Source: UMGS1124 sp045613165 (GTDB lineage: Bacteria > Bacillota_I > Bacilli_A > RF39 > UBA660). From it: a stretch of 17,919 nt of DNA. Position 1 is the stretch's first letter. Each line of letters starts with the position of its first letter. Both the position numbers and the translations under genes were made by a program. The notes below the pieces were generated by a model. That model made no database searches and was not told where the DNA came from. It worked only from the letters and a program-made list of their open reading frames with translations. Of this stretch, positions 6,069-14,178 are shown piece after piece. The stretch spans positions 1 through 17,919 of the forward strand of contig JAZLAK010000027.1 of NCBI GenBank assembly GCA_045613165.1, read 5' to 3'.

Positions 6069-7790
6069 ATGGCTGTTTTATCTAATGAAGAATTAAATAG
6101 AATTAGAAATAGCGTTAATATTGTCGATGTAATAGGTAGCAGTATTAATCTTGAAAAAAAAGGTAAAAACTATTTTGGTATTTGTCCTTTTCACGATGAC
6201 CATACACCAAGTATGAGTGTTAGTGATGAAAAACAAATATTTACATGCTTTGTATGTGGTGCAAGTGGTAATGTATTTTCATTTGTTAAAGATTTTGAAA
6301 ATATAACATTTATAGAAGCAGTAAATAAAGTTGCTAACTTTGCTGGTATAACTTTATCTCAAAATATTAATGTAGTAAGAAAATATGATAAAGAATATAA
6401 AGCTTATGATTTAGCAGTTAAATTTTATAAAAATAATTTAAAAAGTAATTTAGGTAATGAAGCGAGAGAGTATTTAAAATCTAGAAATATAACAGAAGAA
6501 ATAATAAATGAATTTGATATAGGAGTTTCATTAAGTGACAATACATTAAGTAAGTTATTAACTAAGAAAAATTATGATGAAAAAATGTTATTGGATATTG
6601 GATTAGTTAATAAACAAGATGGAATATATGATATTTTTAGAAATAGAATAATGTTTCCTATACATAATAGTAATGGTAATCCTATTGGATTTAGTGGAAG
6701 AATATATAATAGTAATGTTGATAGTAAGTATATTAATACTAAAGAGACTTATATATTTAAGAAGGGTGAAACTTTATTTAATTATCATAGGGCAATGTTA
6801 GATGCTAAAAAGACTAAAACATTAATAATATGTGAAGGTCAAATGGATGCAATTAGAATATATGCTAGTGGAGTTAAAAATGTTGTTGCAACAATGGGGA
6901 CTGCTTTGACTAAAGACCATATAAATTTAATTAAACGTTTGAATGTTAAAGTAATTTTAAATATGGATAGTGATAAAGCTGGTACTAATGCAGCGTTGTT
7001 AAATGGAGATTTATTAAGAAAAGAGAATATAGATGTTAGTATTTTAAGTCTTACAGGAGCAAAAGACCCTGATGAATATATTTTAAAATATGGTATTGAT
7101 GCTTATAAAGATAGTTTAAATCATGCAATTAGTTTATTTGATTTTAAACTTAATTATTTAAAGAATGATAAAAACTTAAATAATGCAGATGAATTAACAG
7201 ATTATATAAATAACATTATAAATGAGCTTAATAAAACTGATGATGAGATACTTAGAACTGTTACTATAAATAAATTAAGTGAAGATTATAAAATAGATAA
7301 AAATATACTTTTGTCTAAATTAATAAAAGTAGAAAAAACTAATATTGTTAAAATTGAAAGAGTTACTAAAAAACAAAAACAAAATATTAGGGCTGTAGAA
7401 GAAATACTTTACTATATGATGAATAATGTAAAGTATGCTAAGATTTTTACTAAAAAATTAAACTATATACCTGATAAAGTATATTTTGATATTGAAAAAG
7501 ATATACAAGCGTATATAATACTTAATAATACTATTTCTTTAGCAGATTTTATTAGTTATGAAACGAATAATGGTAAAGAACAAATTATTAAGGATATTAT
7601 TAGTAATCATAATAATGATGTAGAGATGATTGAAGAAGAATTTTTAAATTATATTGAGATAGTAAATAAATGGATAATTGATACTAAGATAGATAATTTA
7701 AAGATAGAGTTAAAAAAAGAAACTGATATAAATAGAAAGAAAGAGTTAATGGATTTAATTACCAAGATTAAAAGAGGGAGTGAAGAATAA
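6069..7790 (+). CDS. dnaG: DNA primase
   Basis: The 573-residue product makes RNA primers for replication and works with the replicative helicase DnaB. The N-terminal CHC2 zinc ribbon has C39, H42, C60 and C63 (CPFHDDHTPSMSV and CFVCGASGNVF). The TOPRIM catalytic core is clear: CEGQMDA with E256, and NMDSDKAG with D300 and D302. The C-terminal third is the helical helicase-interaction region, weakly conserved as usual. Length is close to the roughly 600 of Bacillus DnaG. The start is ATG with GGAGG seven bases upstream. The stop overlaps the rpoD start (TAATG), the conserved primase-sigma factor arrangement. Confidence 0.97.
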   Translation: MAVLSNEELNRIRNSVNIVDVIGSSINLEKKGKNYFGICPFHDDHTPSMSVSDEKQIFTCFVCGASGNVFSFVKDFENITFIEAVNKVANFAGITLSQNINVVRKYDKEYKAYDLAVKFYKNNLKSNLGNEAREYLKSRNITEEIINEFDIGVSLSDNTLSKLLTKKNYDEKMLLDIGLVNKQDGIYDIFRNRIMFPIHNSNGNPIGFSGRIYNSNVDSKYINTKETYIFKKGETLFNYHRAMLDAKKTKTLIICEGQMDAIRIYASGVKNVVATMGTALTKDHINLIKRLNVKVILNMDSDKAGTNAALLNGDLLRKENIDVSILSLTGAKDPDEYILKYGIDAYKDSLNHAISLFDFKLNYLKNDKNLNNADELTDYINNIINELNKTDDEILRTVTINKLSEDYKIDKNILLSKLIKVEKTNIVKIERVTKKQKQNIRAVEEILYYMMNNVKYAKIFTKKLNYIPDKVYFDIEKDIQAYIILNNTISLADFISYETNNGKEQIIKDIISNHNNDVEMIEEEFLNYIEIVNKWIIDTKIDNLKIELKKETDINRKKELMDLITKIKRGSEE

Positions 7791-8884
7791 TGGTAAATAA
7801 GATAAAAACTATAGAAGAAAGAGAAAATGAATTGATTTTAAAAGGGAAAGAAAAAGGGTATATAACTTATGAAACTTTAGCTGATGCTTTAAAAGGTTTA
7901 GAAGTTGATAGTGATACTTTAGATGACTTATATACTAAATTAGTAAGTAATGGTATTGAAGTTATTGCTAGTGAAGATGAAGGTAAAGAAGGAAGTTCTA
8001 AGAAGACTGAAGAAGTTGAAATATTAAGTGATGAAGATATTACTAAAGATATTAATATTAATGACCCAGTTAGAATGTATTTAAAAGAAATAGGTAAAAT
8101 AAGTCTTTTAAGTAGTGAAGAAGAAATGGAACTTTCAATCCGTGTTGCTAACGGAGATGAAGAAGCTGCTGCAATGTTAGCTGAATCTAACTTACGTTTA
8201 GTTGTATCTATTGCTAAAAGATATGTTGGTAGAGGATTATTATTCTTAGACTTGATTCAAGAAGGTAATATTGGTTTAATGAAAGCAGTTGAAAAATTTG
8301 ACTATGATAAAGGTTATAAATTTTCTACATATGCTACATGGTGGATTAGACAAGCAATTACTCGTGCTTTAGCTGATCAAGCTAGAACTATTCGTGTACC
8401 AGTTCATATGGTTGAAACAATAAACAAAATGTCTAGAATTCAAAGACAAATGACTCTAGAATTAAATCGTGAACCAAGTGATGAAGAAATAGCTGCAAGA
8501 ATGGATATTCCTGTAGAAAAGGTAAGAGAAGTAATTAAAATTAGTCAAGATCCAGTTAGTTTAGAAACTCCAATTGGTGAAGAGGATGATTCTCATTTAG
8601 GAGATTTTATCAAAGATGAAAGTAGTTTAAGCCCTGAAGAGTATGCTACTAATGAAATTTTAAAAGAAGAAATTAAAGCTGTTCTTTCTACTTTACAACC
8701 TAGAGAACAACAAGTATTAGAATTACGTTTTGGTCTTATTGATGGAACTTGTTATACATTAGAAGAAGTTGGTAAACGTTTCAATGTAACTCGTGAAAGA
8801 ATAAGACAAATCGAAGCAAAAGCATTAAGAAAATTAAGACATCCATCACGTGCTAAAAAACTAAAAGATTTCATGAATGATTAA
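7790..8884 (+). CDS. rpoD: Primary RNA polymerase sigma factor (sigma-70/sigma-A)
   Basis: The 364-residue protein directs RNA polymerase to -35/-10 promoters like those seen across this window. A short region 1.1 lies at about 1-60, followed by an acidic linker. Region 1.2 (DPVRMYLKEIGKISLL) comes next. Region 2 contains NLRLVVSIAKRYVGRG, DLIQEGNIGLMKAVEKFDY and YATWWIRQAITRA, which recognise and melt the -10. Region 3 follows. Region 4 ends in the -35 helix-turn-helix (VTRERIRQIEAKALRKLRHP). Length matches Bacillus SigA (about 370). The ATG overlaps the dnaG stop by one base, implying coupled translation. Confidence 0.97.
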   Translation: MVNKIKTIEERENELILKGKEKGYITYETLADALKGLEVDSDTLDDLYTKLVSNGIEVIASEDEGKEGSSKKTEEVEILSDEDITKDININDPVRMYLKEIGKISLLSSEEEMELSIRVANGDEEAAAMLAESNLRLVVSIAKRYVGRGLLFLDLIQEGNIGLMKAVEKFDYDKGYKFSTYATWWIRQAITRALADQARTIRVPVHMVETINKMSRIQRQMTLELNREPSDEEIAARMDIPVEKVREVIKISQDPVSLETPIGEEDDSHLGDFIKDESSLSPEEYATNEILKEEIKAVLSTLQPREQQVLELRFGLIDGTCYTLEEVGKRFNVTRERIRQIEAKALRKLRHPSRAKKLKDFMND

Positions 8885-9527
8885 TATGATAAGTAATAGA
8901 TTAAAGTCTTTAGTAAAGTATGTAGATACAAATGATAAAGCAATTGATATTGGTTGCGATCATGCTTTACTAGATGTATTTTTAGTACAAAATAAAATTG
9001 TTAATAATATTATAGTAAGTGATGTTAGTAGTAATGCTTTAGAACAAGGAATAAATAATATAAAAAAATATAATCTTGAAGATTATATAGATGCTAGGGT
9101 TGGCAATGGTTTGGAAGTATTAAAAGATACTGATAATGTTGATACTATAATAATTTCTGGTATGGGTACTAGTACTATATTGGAAATATTAAATAATAAA
9201 TACTTATATAATGTAAAGAAATTAATAATTCAATCTAATAGAGATTATTATGAATTAAGACGCGATGTAGTAAAGTTAGGTTTTGTTATTAAGGAAGAAG
9301 AAGTAATAGAAGATAATGGTAAAATATATATTAATATAGTTTTTATTAGAGGTATAAAAAATTATTCTTTAGAAGAATTAAAATATGGTACTAATAATAT
9401 GGTTAATAAAGAAATATATTATAAAAGTTTAATAGACAAAAAAAATAAGATATTAAATTGTATTACTGATGAAAATTTAAGTAATACTTTAAAAGAAGAG
9501 ATTAGATTTTTGAAAAGAAAATGTTGA
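8877..9527 (+). CDS. trmK: tRNA (adenine-N1)-methyltransferase TrmK, m1A22
   Basis: The 216-residue class I SAM-dependent methyltransferase modifies A22 in the D-loop of tRNAs. The SAM motif AIDIGCDHALLDVFL is at about 21-36. The motif IISGMGTSTILEIL, typical of TrmK (YqfN), is at about 94-107, and QSNRDYYELRR follows. The annotated ATG overlaps the end of rpoD by 8 bases; a second ATG at 8886, two bases after the rpoD stop, would drop three residues. Neither has a good ribosome site, so translational coupling to rpoD is likely. Placement after the sigma factor matches Bacillus, where trmK lies close to sigA. The nif3-like gene often next to trmK is absent here. Confidence 0.9.
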   Translation: MINMISNRLKSLVKYVDTNDKAIDIGCDHALLDVFLVQNKIVNNIIVSDVSSNALEQGINNIKKYNLEDYIDARVGNGLEVLKDTDNVDTIIISGMGTSTILEILNNKYLYNVKKLIIQSNRDYYELRRDVVKLGFVIKEEEVIEDNGKIYINIVFIRGIKNYSLEELKYGTNNMVNKEIYYKSLIDKKNKILNCITDENLSNTLKEEIRFLKRKC

Positions 9528-9575
9528 AATATACATTTTTTATGTTTGTTAAAACATACTAATAATGGTGATATT

Positions 9576-10328
9576 ATGGCTAATTTAAAAACTGCTGTAA
9601 CTTTTGGTTTGGTACACATACCAGTTCAATTAAATCCTGTTATAAAGAATAATGATACCAGTTTTAATTATTTACATAAGAAATGTTTAAATAGAGTTTC
9701 GTATATTAAATATTGTCCAACTTGTAAAAAGGATGTTAAATCAAAAGATTTGATAAAGGGTTATGAATATAGTGATGATAAGTATGTTACATTTGATGAA
9801 GAAGATTTTGATAAGTTAAAAAGTAATGAAGATAAAAATATAGAGATTATAAGTTTTGTTAAAGAAAAAGAAATAGATCCAATATATTATGAGAAGAGCT
9901 ACTATTTGAAGACTGATGGTAAGAAGAATAAAGCTTTTAGTTTATTTAAAAATGCATTAAAGAAATGTGGTAAAGTTGCTATTGCTAAAACTATAATTGG
10001 TAGCAAATCATATTATGTAGTATTAAGATTTGGTGAGGATAATATAATTATGACAACTCTTTTTTATGAAGAAGAGATAAAAGAAAATGAAGAAATGACT
10101 GAAGAAAAATTTACTGAAAAAGAAATGAATTTAGCATTAAAACTTATAGATTCAATGAGTGATAAATTTACTCCTGAAAAATATAAAGATGAGTATCAAG
10201 ACAAAATAAAAGAAGCAATAGAGAAAAAGATTGATGGTAAAGAAATTAAGAAGACTAGAAGCAAGAAGGAAGTATCTGTTTCTAATTTAATGGATGCATT
10301 AGAAAAAAGTTTGAAGGATAAAAAGTGA
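9576..10328 (+). CDS. ku: Ku protein, DNA-end binding for non-homologous end joining
   Basis: The 250-residue bacterial Ku forms a homodimeric ring on double-strand ends and recruits the ligase encoded next. The start matches the family: FGLVHIPVQL follows closely after the first residues (compare FGLVNIPV in other Ku proteins). Further family signatures are FNYLHKKCLNRVSYIKYCP with a nearby CPTC pair, YEYSDDKYVTFDEEDFDKL and DPIYYEKSYYLK. The C-terminus is lysine-rich, as in many bacterial Ku. ATG at 9576 with GGTGAT upstream is preferred over an in-frame TTG at 9546, which would add ten residues without similarity. It lies 48 bp after trmK with no clear promoter or terminator between, so it is probably in the dnaG operon. 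Confidence 0.93.
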   Translation: MANLKTAVTFGLVHIPVQLNPVIKNNDTSFNYLHKKCLNRVSYIKYCPTCKKDVKSKDLIKGYEYSDDKYVTFDEEDFDKLKSNEDKNIEIISFVKEKEIDPIYYEKSYYLKTDGKKNKAFSLFKNALKKCGKVAIAKTIIGSKSYYVVLRFGEDNIIMTTLFYEEEIKENEEMTEEKFTEKEMNLALKLIDSMSDKFTPEKYKDEYQDKIKEAIEKKIDGKEIKKTRSKKEVSVSNLMDALEKSLKDKK

Positions 10329-11215
10329 TGAGCGCATTTAAAGATAAAGATATAAAACCAATGTTATTGCATGAAGAAAATAAATCTTTTGATGATGAGA
10401 ATTATTTATTTGAAATGAAGTTTGACGGTATTAGGGCTCTAATATATGTTAGTTCTAAAGAGATAGTTATAAAAAATAGAAAAGGTTTTATAGTCAACGA
10501 TACTTTTCCTGAATTATTAGAAATAAAAAGATATATTAAAAAAGAATGTATTTTTGATGGAGAAATAGTTTTAATGCAAGATGATAAACCATCCTTTTCT
10601 AAATTACAAGAAAGAGCACTTTTAAAAAATAAGAAAAGAATAGAGTATTTTAGAAATAATTATCCAGTAACTTTTGTATGTTTTGATATTTTATATGAAA
10701 ATAAAGATTTGATGAATTTACCTTTAATAAAACGTAAAGAGATATTATCTAAATATGATGATAATGATTTATTTGTTAAAAGTAGAGTAGTAGATACTAA
10801 AGGAAAAGAACTTTTTAAATTTATTAAAAAGAATAATTTAGAGGGTATAGTTGCTAAATTAAAGTCTAGCGAATATATTCCTGGTATTAGAACTAAAGAA
10901 TGGATAAAGATTAAGAATGTCCATATTGAAGATTTTTATATATGTGGATATAAAGATGGTGATGATGTTATAAGTGTATTATTAGGTGAAAAGGTAGGTA
11001 AAAAGTATAGGTTTGTTAGTAAAGTTGTAGTTGGTAAAAAAAGAAAAGATTATGAATTAATAATGTCTTGTAGTGAATGTAAGAATTATTTGGATATTGA
11101 CTTTGAAGAGTATAAATTTATTAAGCCTAAATATAAGTGTACAATTGAGTTTTTAGAAAGGACCAAGAGTAATCATTTAAGACATCCGGTATTTAGAGGG
11201 ATTAGAACAGACTAG
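10328..11215 (+). CDS. ligD: ATP-dependent DNA ligase, LigD-type ligase domain only
   Basis: The 295-residue ligase would seal breaks held by Ku. The adenylation motif MKFDGIR supplies the AMP-accepting lysine K31, with D33, G34 and R36. Other nucleotidyltransferase motifs are FDGE (76-79), FVCFDILY (about 117-124), EGIVAK (172-177) and WIKIK (192-196). An OB-fold follows (YICGYKDGDD to the end), including FVSKVVVG. There is no polymerase/primase or phosphoesterase domain, unlike the longer LigD of mycobacteria, Pseudomonas or Bacillus. The ATG at 10328 overlaps the ku stop by one base; a GTG at 10325 is also in frame. Coupling to ku supports an NHEJ role. Confidence 0.92.
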   Translation: MSAFKDKDIKPMLLHEENKSFDDENYLFEMKFDGIRALIYVSSKEIVIKNRKGFIVNDTFPELLEIKRYIKKECIFDGEIVLMQDDKPSFSKLQERALLKNKKRIEYFRNNYPVTFVCFDILYENKDLMNLPLIKRKEILSKYDDNDLFVKSRVVDTKGKELFKFIKKNNLEGIVAKLKSSEYIPGIRTKEWIKIKNVHIEDFYICGYKDGDDVISVLLGEKVGKKYRFVSKVVVGKKRKDYELIMSCSECKNYLDIDFEEYKFIKPKYKCTIEFLERTKSNHLRHPVFRGIRTD

Positions 11216-11232
11216 TTAAATCTAGTCTTTTA
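11209..11232 (+). terminator. Terminator of the dnaG-ligD operon
   Basis: A perfect 7-bp stem AGACTAG/CTAGTCT (11209-11215 with 11222-11228) has a 6-nt loop and ends in T residues, with a further T run shortly after. The left arm includes the ligD stop codon. Confidence 0.82.
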
Positions 11233-11235
11233 TTT

Positions 11236-11262
11236 TTGTATTTTTTTAGAATGTGGTATAAT
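11236..11262 (+). promoter_or_regulatory. Promoter of the acyl ligase/acyltransferase operon
   Basis: A perfect -10 TATAAT (11257-11262) preceded by TGG (extended -10), with a TTGTAT -35 (11236-11241) at a short 15-bp spacing. The ribosome site AGGAG (11285-11289) is six bases before the ATG. Confidence 0.72.
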
Positions 11263-11295
11263 TATTTCATAGAGTTTAATTAATAGGAGTACAAT

Positions 11296-13059
11296 ATGAA
11301 TATATTAAAGATGTATAGAAGAATTTATAATAGATTATTTAAAAAGAATAATATAGAGAAAGAACCTTGGTTATCATTTTATTCTAAAGAAGATAGAAGT
11401 ATAAAGTTTACTAATAAATCAGTATATAATTATATGAGAGATAATATTACTAATTTAGATTTATATGCACTTAATTATTTTAATACTAGAATAACTTATA
11501 GGGAGATGTTTAAAAGTATTGATAATATTGCTAAGTCTTTATGTGCTTTAGGAGTTAAAAAAGGTGATATAGTAACGATATGTATGCCAAATACGCCTGA
11601 AGCTGTTGAGACATTTTATGCTATAAATAAAATTGGTGCGGTTGCTGATATGGTTCATCCTTTATCTAGTGAAAAAGAGTTGGGACATTATTTATCTCAA
11701 TCAAAATCAAAAATATTATTTTTATATGATGCTACTTATGAAAAATATAAAGATATTTTAGATGCATTTGCTTTAAAAAAAGTAATTTTAATATCAGTTA
11801 ATGAATCTATGCCAATACTATTAAAATATGGTTATAAATTTACTAAAGGGTTACATATTGTAAAACCTCCAAAAACAAATAAAAAATTTATAGGATGGAC
11901 GGACTTTTTAAATATATCTAATACATTTAAAAAGAATATTACTAGTAATATTCGTCCTAAAGACCTTGCTATAATATTGCATAGTGGAGGTACAACTGGT
12001 ACTCCTAAAGGTATAATGATTAGCAATTATAATTTTAATGCGTTAGCTCAACAATGTGCAATTAATGTTATAGAGGTTAAACCTCAAGATAAGATTATGA
12101 CTATTTTACCTATATTTCATGGTTTTGGACTAGGCGTGTGTGTACATTGTCCATTGAGTTTAAAAGTCGAAACAATTTTAATACCTGAATTTGATGGTAA
12201 GAGATTTTATAATATTATAAAAAAATATAAACCTAATGTAATTGCTGGAGTTCCAACTTTATGGGAAGCAATGTTAGGTAATAAACGATTTGAAAATCTT
12301 GATTTATCAAGTTTAAAATATGTAATAAGTGGTGGAGATGTATTAACTTTAAGTATGGAAAATAAAATGAATGATTTTTTAAGAAGTCATGGAGCAAATA
12401 TTTCTATATCAAAAGGTTATGGTATGACTGAAAGTGTTGCAGCAACTGCTTATACATTTCAAGGTTCTAATGAACCAGGATCAATTGGTATACCGATGGT
12501 AAATAATAAATTTTGTATATGTAAACCAAATACTATAGAAGAGTTACCTTTTGGAGAAGAAGGGGAAATCTGTGTAAATGGTCCTACTGTTATGATGGGG
12601 TATTTAAATAACGATTTAGAAACAAAGAATGTTTTGAAAGAACATGAAGATGGAGATATATGGCTACATACTGGAGACTTAGGTTATATCTCTCCTAATG
12701 GAGTAATTTATTTTACTCAACGATTAAAGAGAATCATAGTTTCTAGTGGATTTAATTTGTATCCAACTTCAATAGAAAGTGCAATATGCAAACATCCTAA
12801 AGTTAAAGCTTGTTGTGTTATAGGGGTTCCTCATAAATATAAGATGAATGTTGCAAAAGCTTTTGTAGTATTAGAAGATAATATAGAATTAACTGATAAT
12901 GTTAAAGAAGAGATTACTAAAGAAATAAAACAAATTTGTAAAAAAGAATTAGCAGCGTATTCTCAACCTAAATTTGTAGAATTTAGAGATAGTTTACCTC
13001 AAACTTTATACAAGAAGATAGATTATAAGAAATTAGAAAAAGAAGAGAGTGAGAAGTAA
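11296..13059 (+). CDS. Adenylate-forming acyl-CoA ligase-like enzyme
   Basis: The 587-residue ANL-superfamily protein would activate a carboxylic acid as acyl-AMP and transfer it to CoA or a carrier thiol. Visible motifs are the P-loop HSGGTTGTPKG (about 228-238), YGMTES (about 376-381), HTGDLGY (about 457-463), RIIVSSGFNLYP (about 477-488), and a C-terminal LPQTLYKKIDYKKL whose lysine corresponds to the adenylation lysine. About 60 residues precede the usual start of the domain. The organisation is like fatty-acid CoA ligases, but the substrate cannot be read from the sequence. The stop is two bases before the next ATG, so it is co-translated with an acyltransferase-like protein; together they could activate and transfer an acyl group. 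No carrier protein is encoded nearby. Confidence 0.88.
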   Translation: MNILKMYRRIYNRLFKKNNIEKEPWLSFYSKEDRSIKFTNKSVYNYMRDNITNLDLYALNYFNTRITYREMFKSIDNIAKSLCALGVKKGDIVTICMPNTPEAVETFYAINKIGAVADMVHPLSSEKELGHYLSQSKSKILFLYDATYEKYKDILDAFALKKVILISVNESMPILLKYGYKFTKGLHIVKPPKTNKKFIGWTDFLNISNTFKKNITSNIRPKDLAIILHSGGTTGTPKGIMISNYNFNALAQQCAINVIEVKPQDKIMTILPIFHGFGLGVCVHCPLSLKVETILIPEFDGKRFYNIIKKYKPNVIAGVPTLWEAMLGNKRFENLDLSSLKYVISGGDVLTLSMENKMNDFLRSHGANISISKGYGMTESVAATAYTFQGSNEPGSIGIPMVNNKFCICKPNTIEELPFGEEGEICVNGPTVMMGYLNNDLETKNVLKEHEDGDIWLHTGDLGYISPNGVIYFTQRLKRIIVSSGFNLYPTSIESAICKHPKVKACCVIGVPHKYKMNVAKAFVVLEDNIELTDNVKEEITKEIKQICKKELAAYSQPKFVEFRDSLPQTLYKKIDYKKLEKEESEK

Positions 13060-13061
13060 TT

Positions 13062-13892
13062 ATGGGAAAAAATAGAAAAGATGGAAAATTAGTTATTGAA
13101 AAAGAACCTTTACATGCTATTATGCCTTTTATATTTGATAAAAGAACTGAGTCTGAAGTTTATATTAAAGAAGTACTTGATATTACCGAATTAAAGAGAT
13201 GGGTAGATAAACATAATAAAAAGTTAGATTATAAAATGACTTATTTTCATGCATTAACAGCAGTATTTGCTAAAACTGTTTATAATAGACCTTTATTAAA
13301 TAGATTTATACAAGGACATAGAATTTATGATCGTAATGTAGTATCATTTTCTTTTGTTGCTAAAAATAAAATGGTTGATGATGCCAAAGATATGATGGTA
13401 ATTATAAATGTTGATAAAGATGAGAATGCTTTGGAATTGAGTAAGAGAATGGCAATAGATATATTTAAAACTAAAAAGGAAAGTTCTAATGATTTGAATA
13501 GTTTTATTAATAAACTTTTGAAATTACCAACTTGTATTTTAAAGTGTGTTGCTAGAATATTTAAGTGGTTAGATTATCATGGTTGGTTACCTGAGAGTTA
13601 TACTAAGACTGATTCTAATTATGCAACTGTATTATTATCAAATTTAGGTAGTATTAAATGTGAATCTTGTTATCATCATTTGAATAATTATGGTACTAAT
13701 TCTATAGTTATTACGATAGGTATAATTAAAGAGGAAAATGGTAGAGATGTTGTTGATATTAGTGCTACATTGGATGAAAGAATTGCTGGAGGATTTTATT
13801 TTGCTAAATCTATAAAGTTAGCACAACATATAATTAATAATCCGAAATTATTAGAAGAAAATTTAGGTAGTGAAGTTTTGTTTGAAGAATAA
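13062..13892 (+). CDS. CoA-dependent acyltransferase-like protein (E2/chloramphenicol acetyltransferase fold), altered active site
   Basis: The 276-residue protein resembles the catalytic domain of 2-oxo acid dehydrogenase E2 and chloramphenicol acetyltransferase. Supporting segments are MTYFHALTAVFAKTVYNRP, LLNRFIQGHRIYDRNVVSFS, VVDISATLDERIAGGFYFAK and the C-terminal IINNPKLL. There is no lipoyl or peripheral-subunit-binding domain, so it is not a normal pyruvate dehydrogenase E2. Where the family has HxxxDG (as in DHRVVDG), this protein reads DERIAGG at 238-244: the catalytic histidine position is E239 and the aspartate position is G243. Either the chemistry differs or the protein is a non-catalytic partner. 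It starts two bases after the acyl ligase, and the two probably form a functional pair. The pathway is unknown. Confidence 0.75.
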   Translation: MGKNRKDGKLVIEKEPLHAIMPFIFDKRTESEVYIKEVLDITELKRWVDKHNKKLDYKMTYFHALTAVFAKTVYNRPLLNRFIQGHRIYDRNVVSFSFVAKNKMVDDAKDMMVIINVDKDENALELSKRMAIDIFKTKKESSNDLNSFINKLLKLPTCILKCVARIFKWLDYHGWLPESYTKTDSNYATVLLSNLGSIKCESCYHHLNNYGTNSIVITIGIIKEENGRDVVDISATLDERIAGGFYFAKSIKLAQHIINNPKLLEENLGSEVLFEE

Positions 13893-13920
13893 AAAGCAAT
13901 ATTGAGTTATTGCTTTTTTT
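13893..13920 (+). terminator. Terminator of the acyl ligase/acyltransferase operon
   Basis: A perfect 9-bp stem AAAGCAATA/TATTGCTTT (13893-13901 with 13908-13916) has a TTGAGT loop and ends in a T run. Confidence 0.92.
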
Positions 13921-13950
13921 GTATTATTTTAACTAGTTTTGTCGAATGAT

Positions 13951-13978
13951 TTGAAATAAATTTTGGTTAGTTTATAAT
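13951..13978 (+). promoter_or_regulatory. Promoter of the small hydrophobic peptide transcript
   Basis: -35 TTGAAA (13951-13956), 16-bp spacer, perfect -10 TATAAT (13973-13978). The predicted start is near 13985. It fires away from the preceding terminator toward the small ORF, so it has no other obvious gene to serve. Confidence 0.7.
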
Positions 13979-13986
13979 AACTAACC
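13965..13986. promoter_or_regulatory. Palindrome overlapping the -10 box, possible operator
   Basis: The perfect 7-bp arms GGTTAGT (13965-13971) and ACTAACC (13980-13986) flank 8 bp that contain the TATAAT. The position suits a repressor site, though the arms could be coincidental. TTTTGGTTA recurs at 14127-14135. Confidence 0.4.
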
Positions 13987-14012
13987 GAACATTTAAGTTT
14001 GGTGTCTACCTT
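13987..14012 (+). repeat. Left arm of a 26/27-bp imperfect inverted repeat
   Basis: This arm pairs with 14179-14205. Blocks of 8 (GAACATTT), 4 (TTTG) and 10 bases (TGTCTACCTT) match exactly, about 23 of 27 positions in all with one single-base gap. It begins next to the predicted transcription start, so it would be the 5' end of the peptide mRNA. Confidence 0.75.
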
Positions 14013-14042
14013 CTAATAATTATGTTAGAGAGGTTTGGTATT

Positions 14043-14126
14043 ATGAGTTATAGATTGTTCTTAGTAATAGTTTTATATCAAGTAATTATCATTTTATTGA
14101 TTAGATTTATCCTCCTACAAGGGTAG
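14043..14126 (+). CDS. Small hydrophobic membrane peptide, toxin-like
   Basis: A 27-codon ORF with ATG at 14043 and TAG at 14124-14126. After a short basic start (MSYR), the peptide is one hydrophobic helix (LFLVIVLYQVIIILLI, then R and FILLQG), long enough to cross a membrane. A GAGGT ribosome site lies 8 bases upstream. An in-frame ATG at 14022 would give 34 residues but has no ribosome site. It has its own promoter, a leader of about 57 nt, and faces an opposing promoter/terminator pair. Size, hydrophobicity and antisense setting resemble type I toxins such as Fst, TxpA or BsrG, but no residue-level similarity to any of them is clear. In such AT-rich DNA a 27-codon hydrophobic ORF could also arise by chance. 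Confidence 0.5.
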   Translation: MSYRLFLVIVLYQVIIILLIRFILLQG

Positions 14127-14137
14127 TTTTGGTTAAT

Positions 14138-14170
14138 AAAAAAAGACACAAGGATTAAATCCTTATGTCT
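14138..14170 (-). terminator. Minus-strand terminator for pta and/or the candidate antisense RNA
   Basis: The hairpin AGACAtAAGGAT/ATCCTTgTGTCT (14144-14155 with 14159-14170, one mismatch) has a 3-nt loop and is followed by seven T on the minus strand. On the plus strand it lacks a T run (ATCCC follows), so it is directional. Confidence 0.85.
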
Positions 14171-14178
14171 ATCCCAAC

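Noticed and set aside
9542..9557. ATGTTT/AAACAT hairpin between trmK and ku as a terminator
   Set aside because: The 6-bp stem is A/T-rich and no T run follows, so it should not stop transcription of ku.
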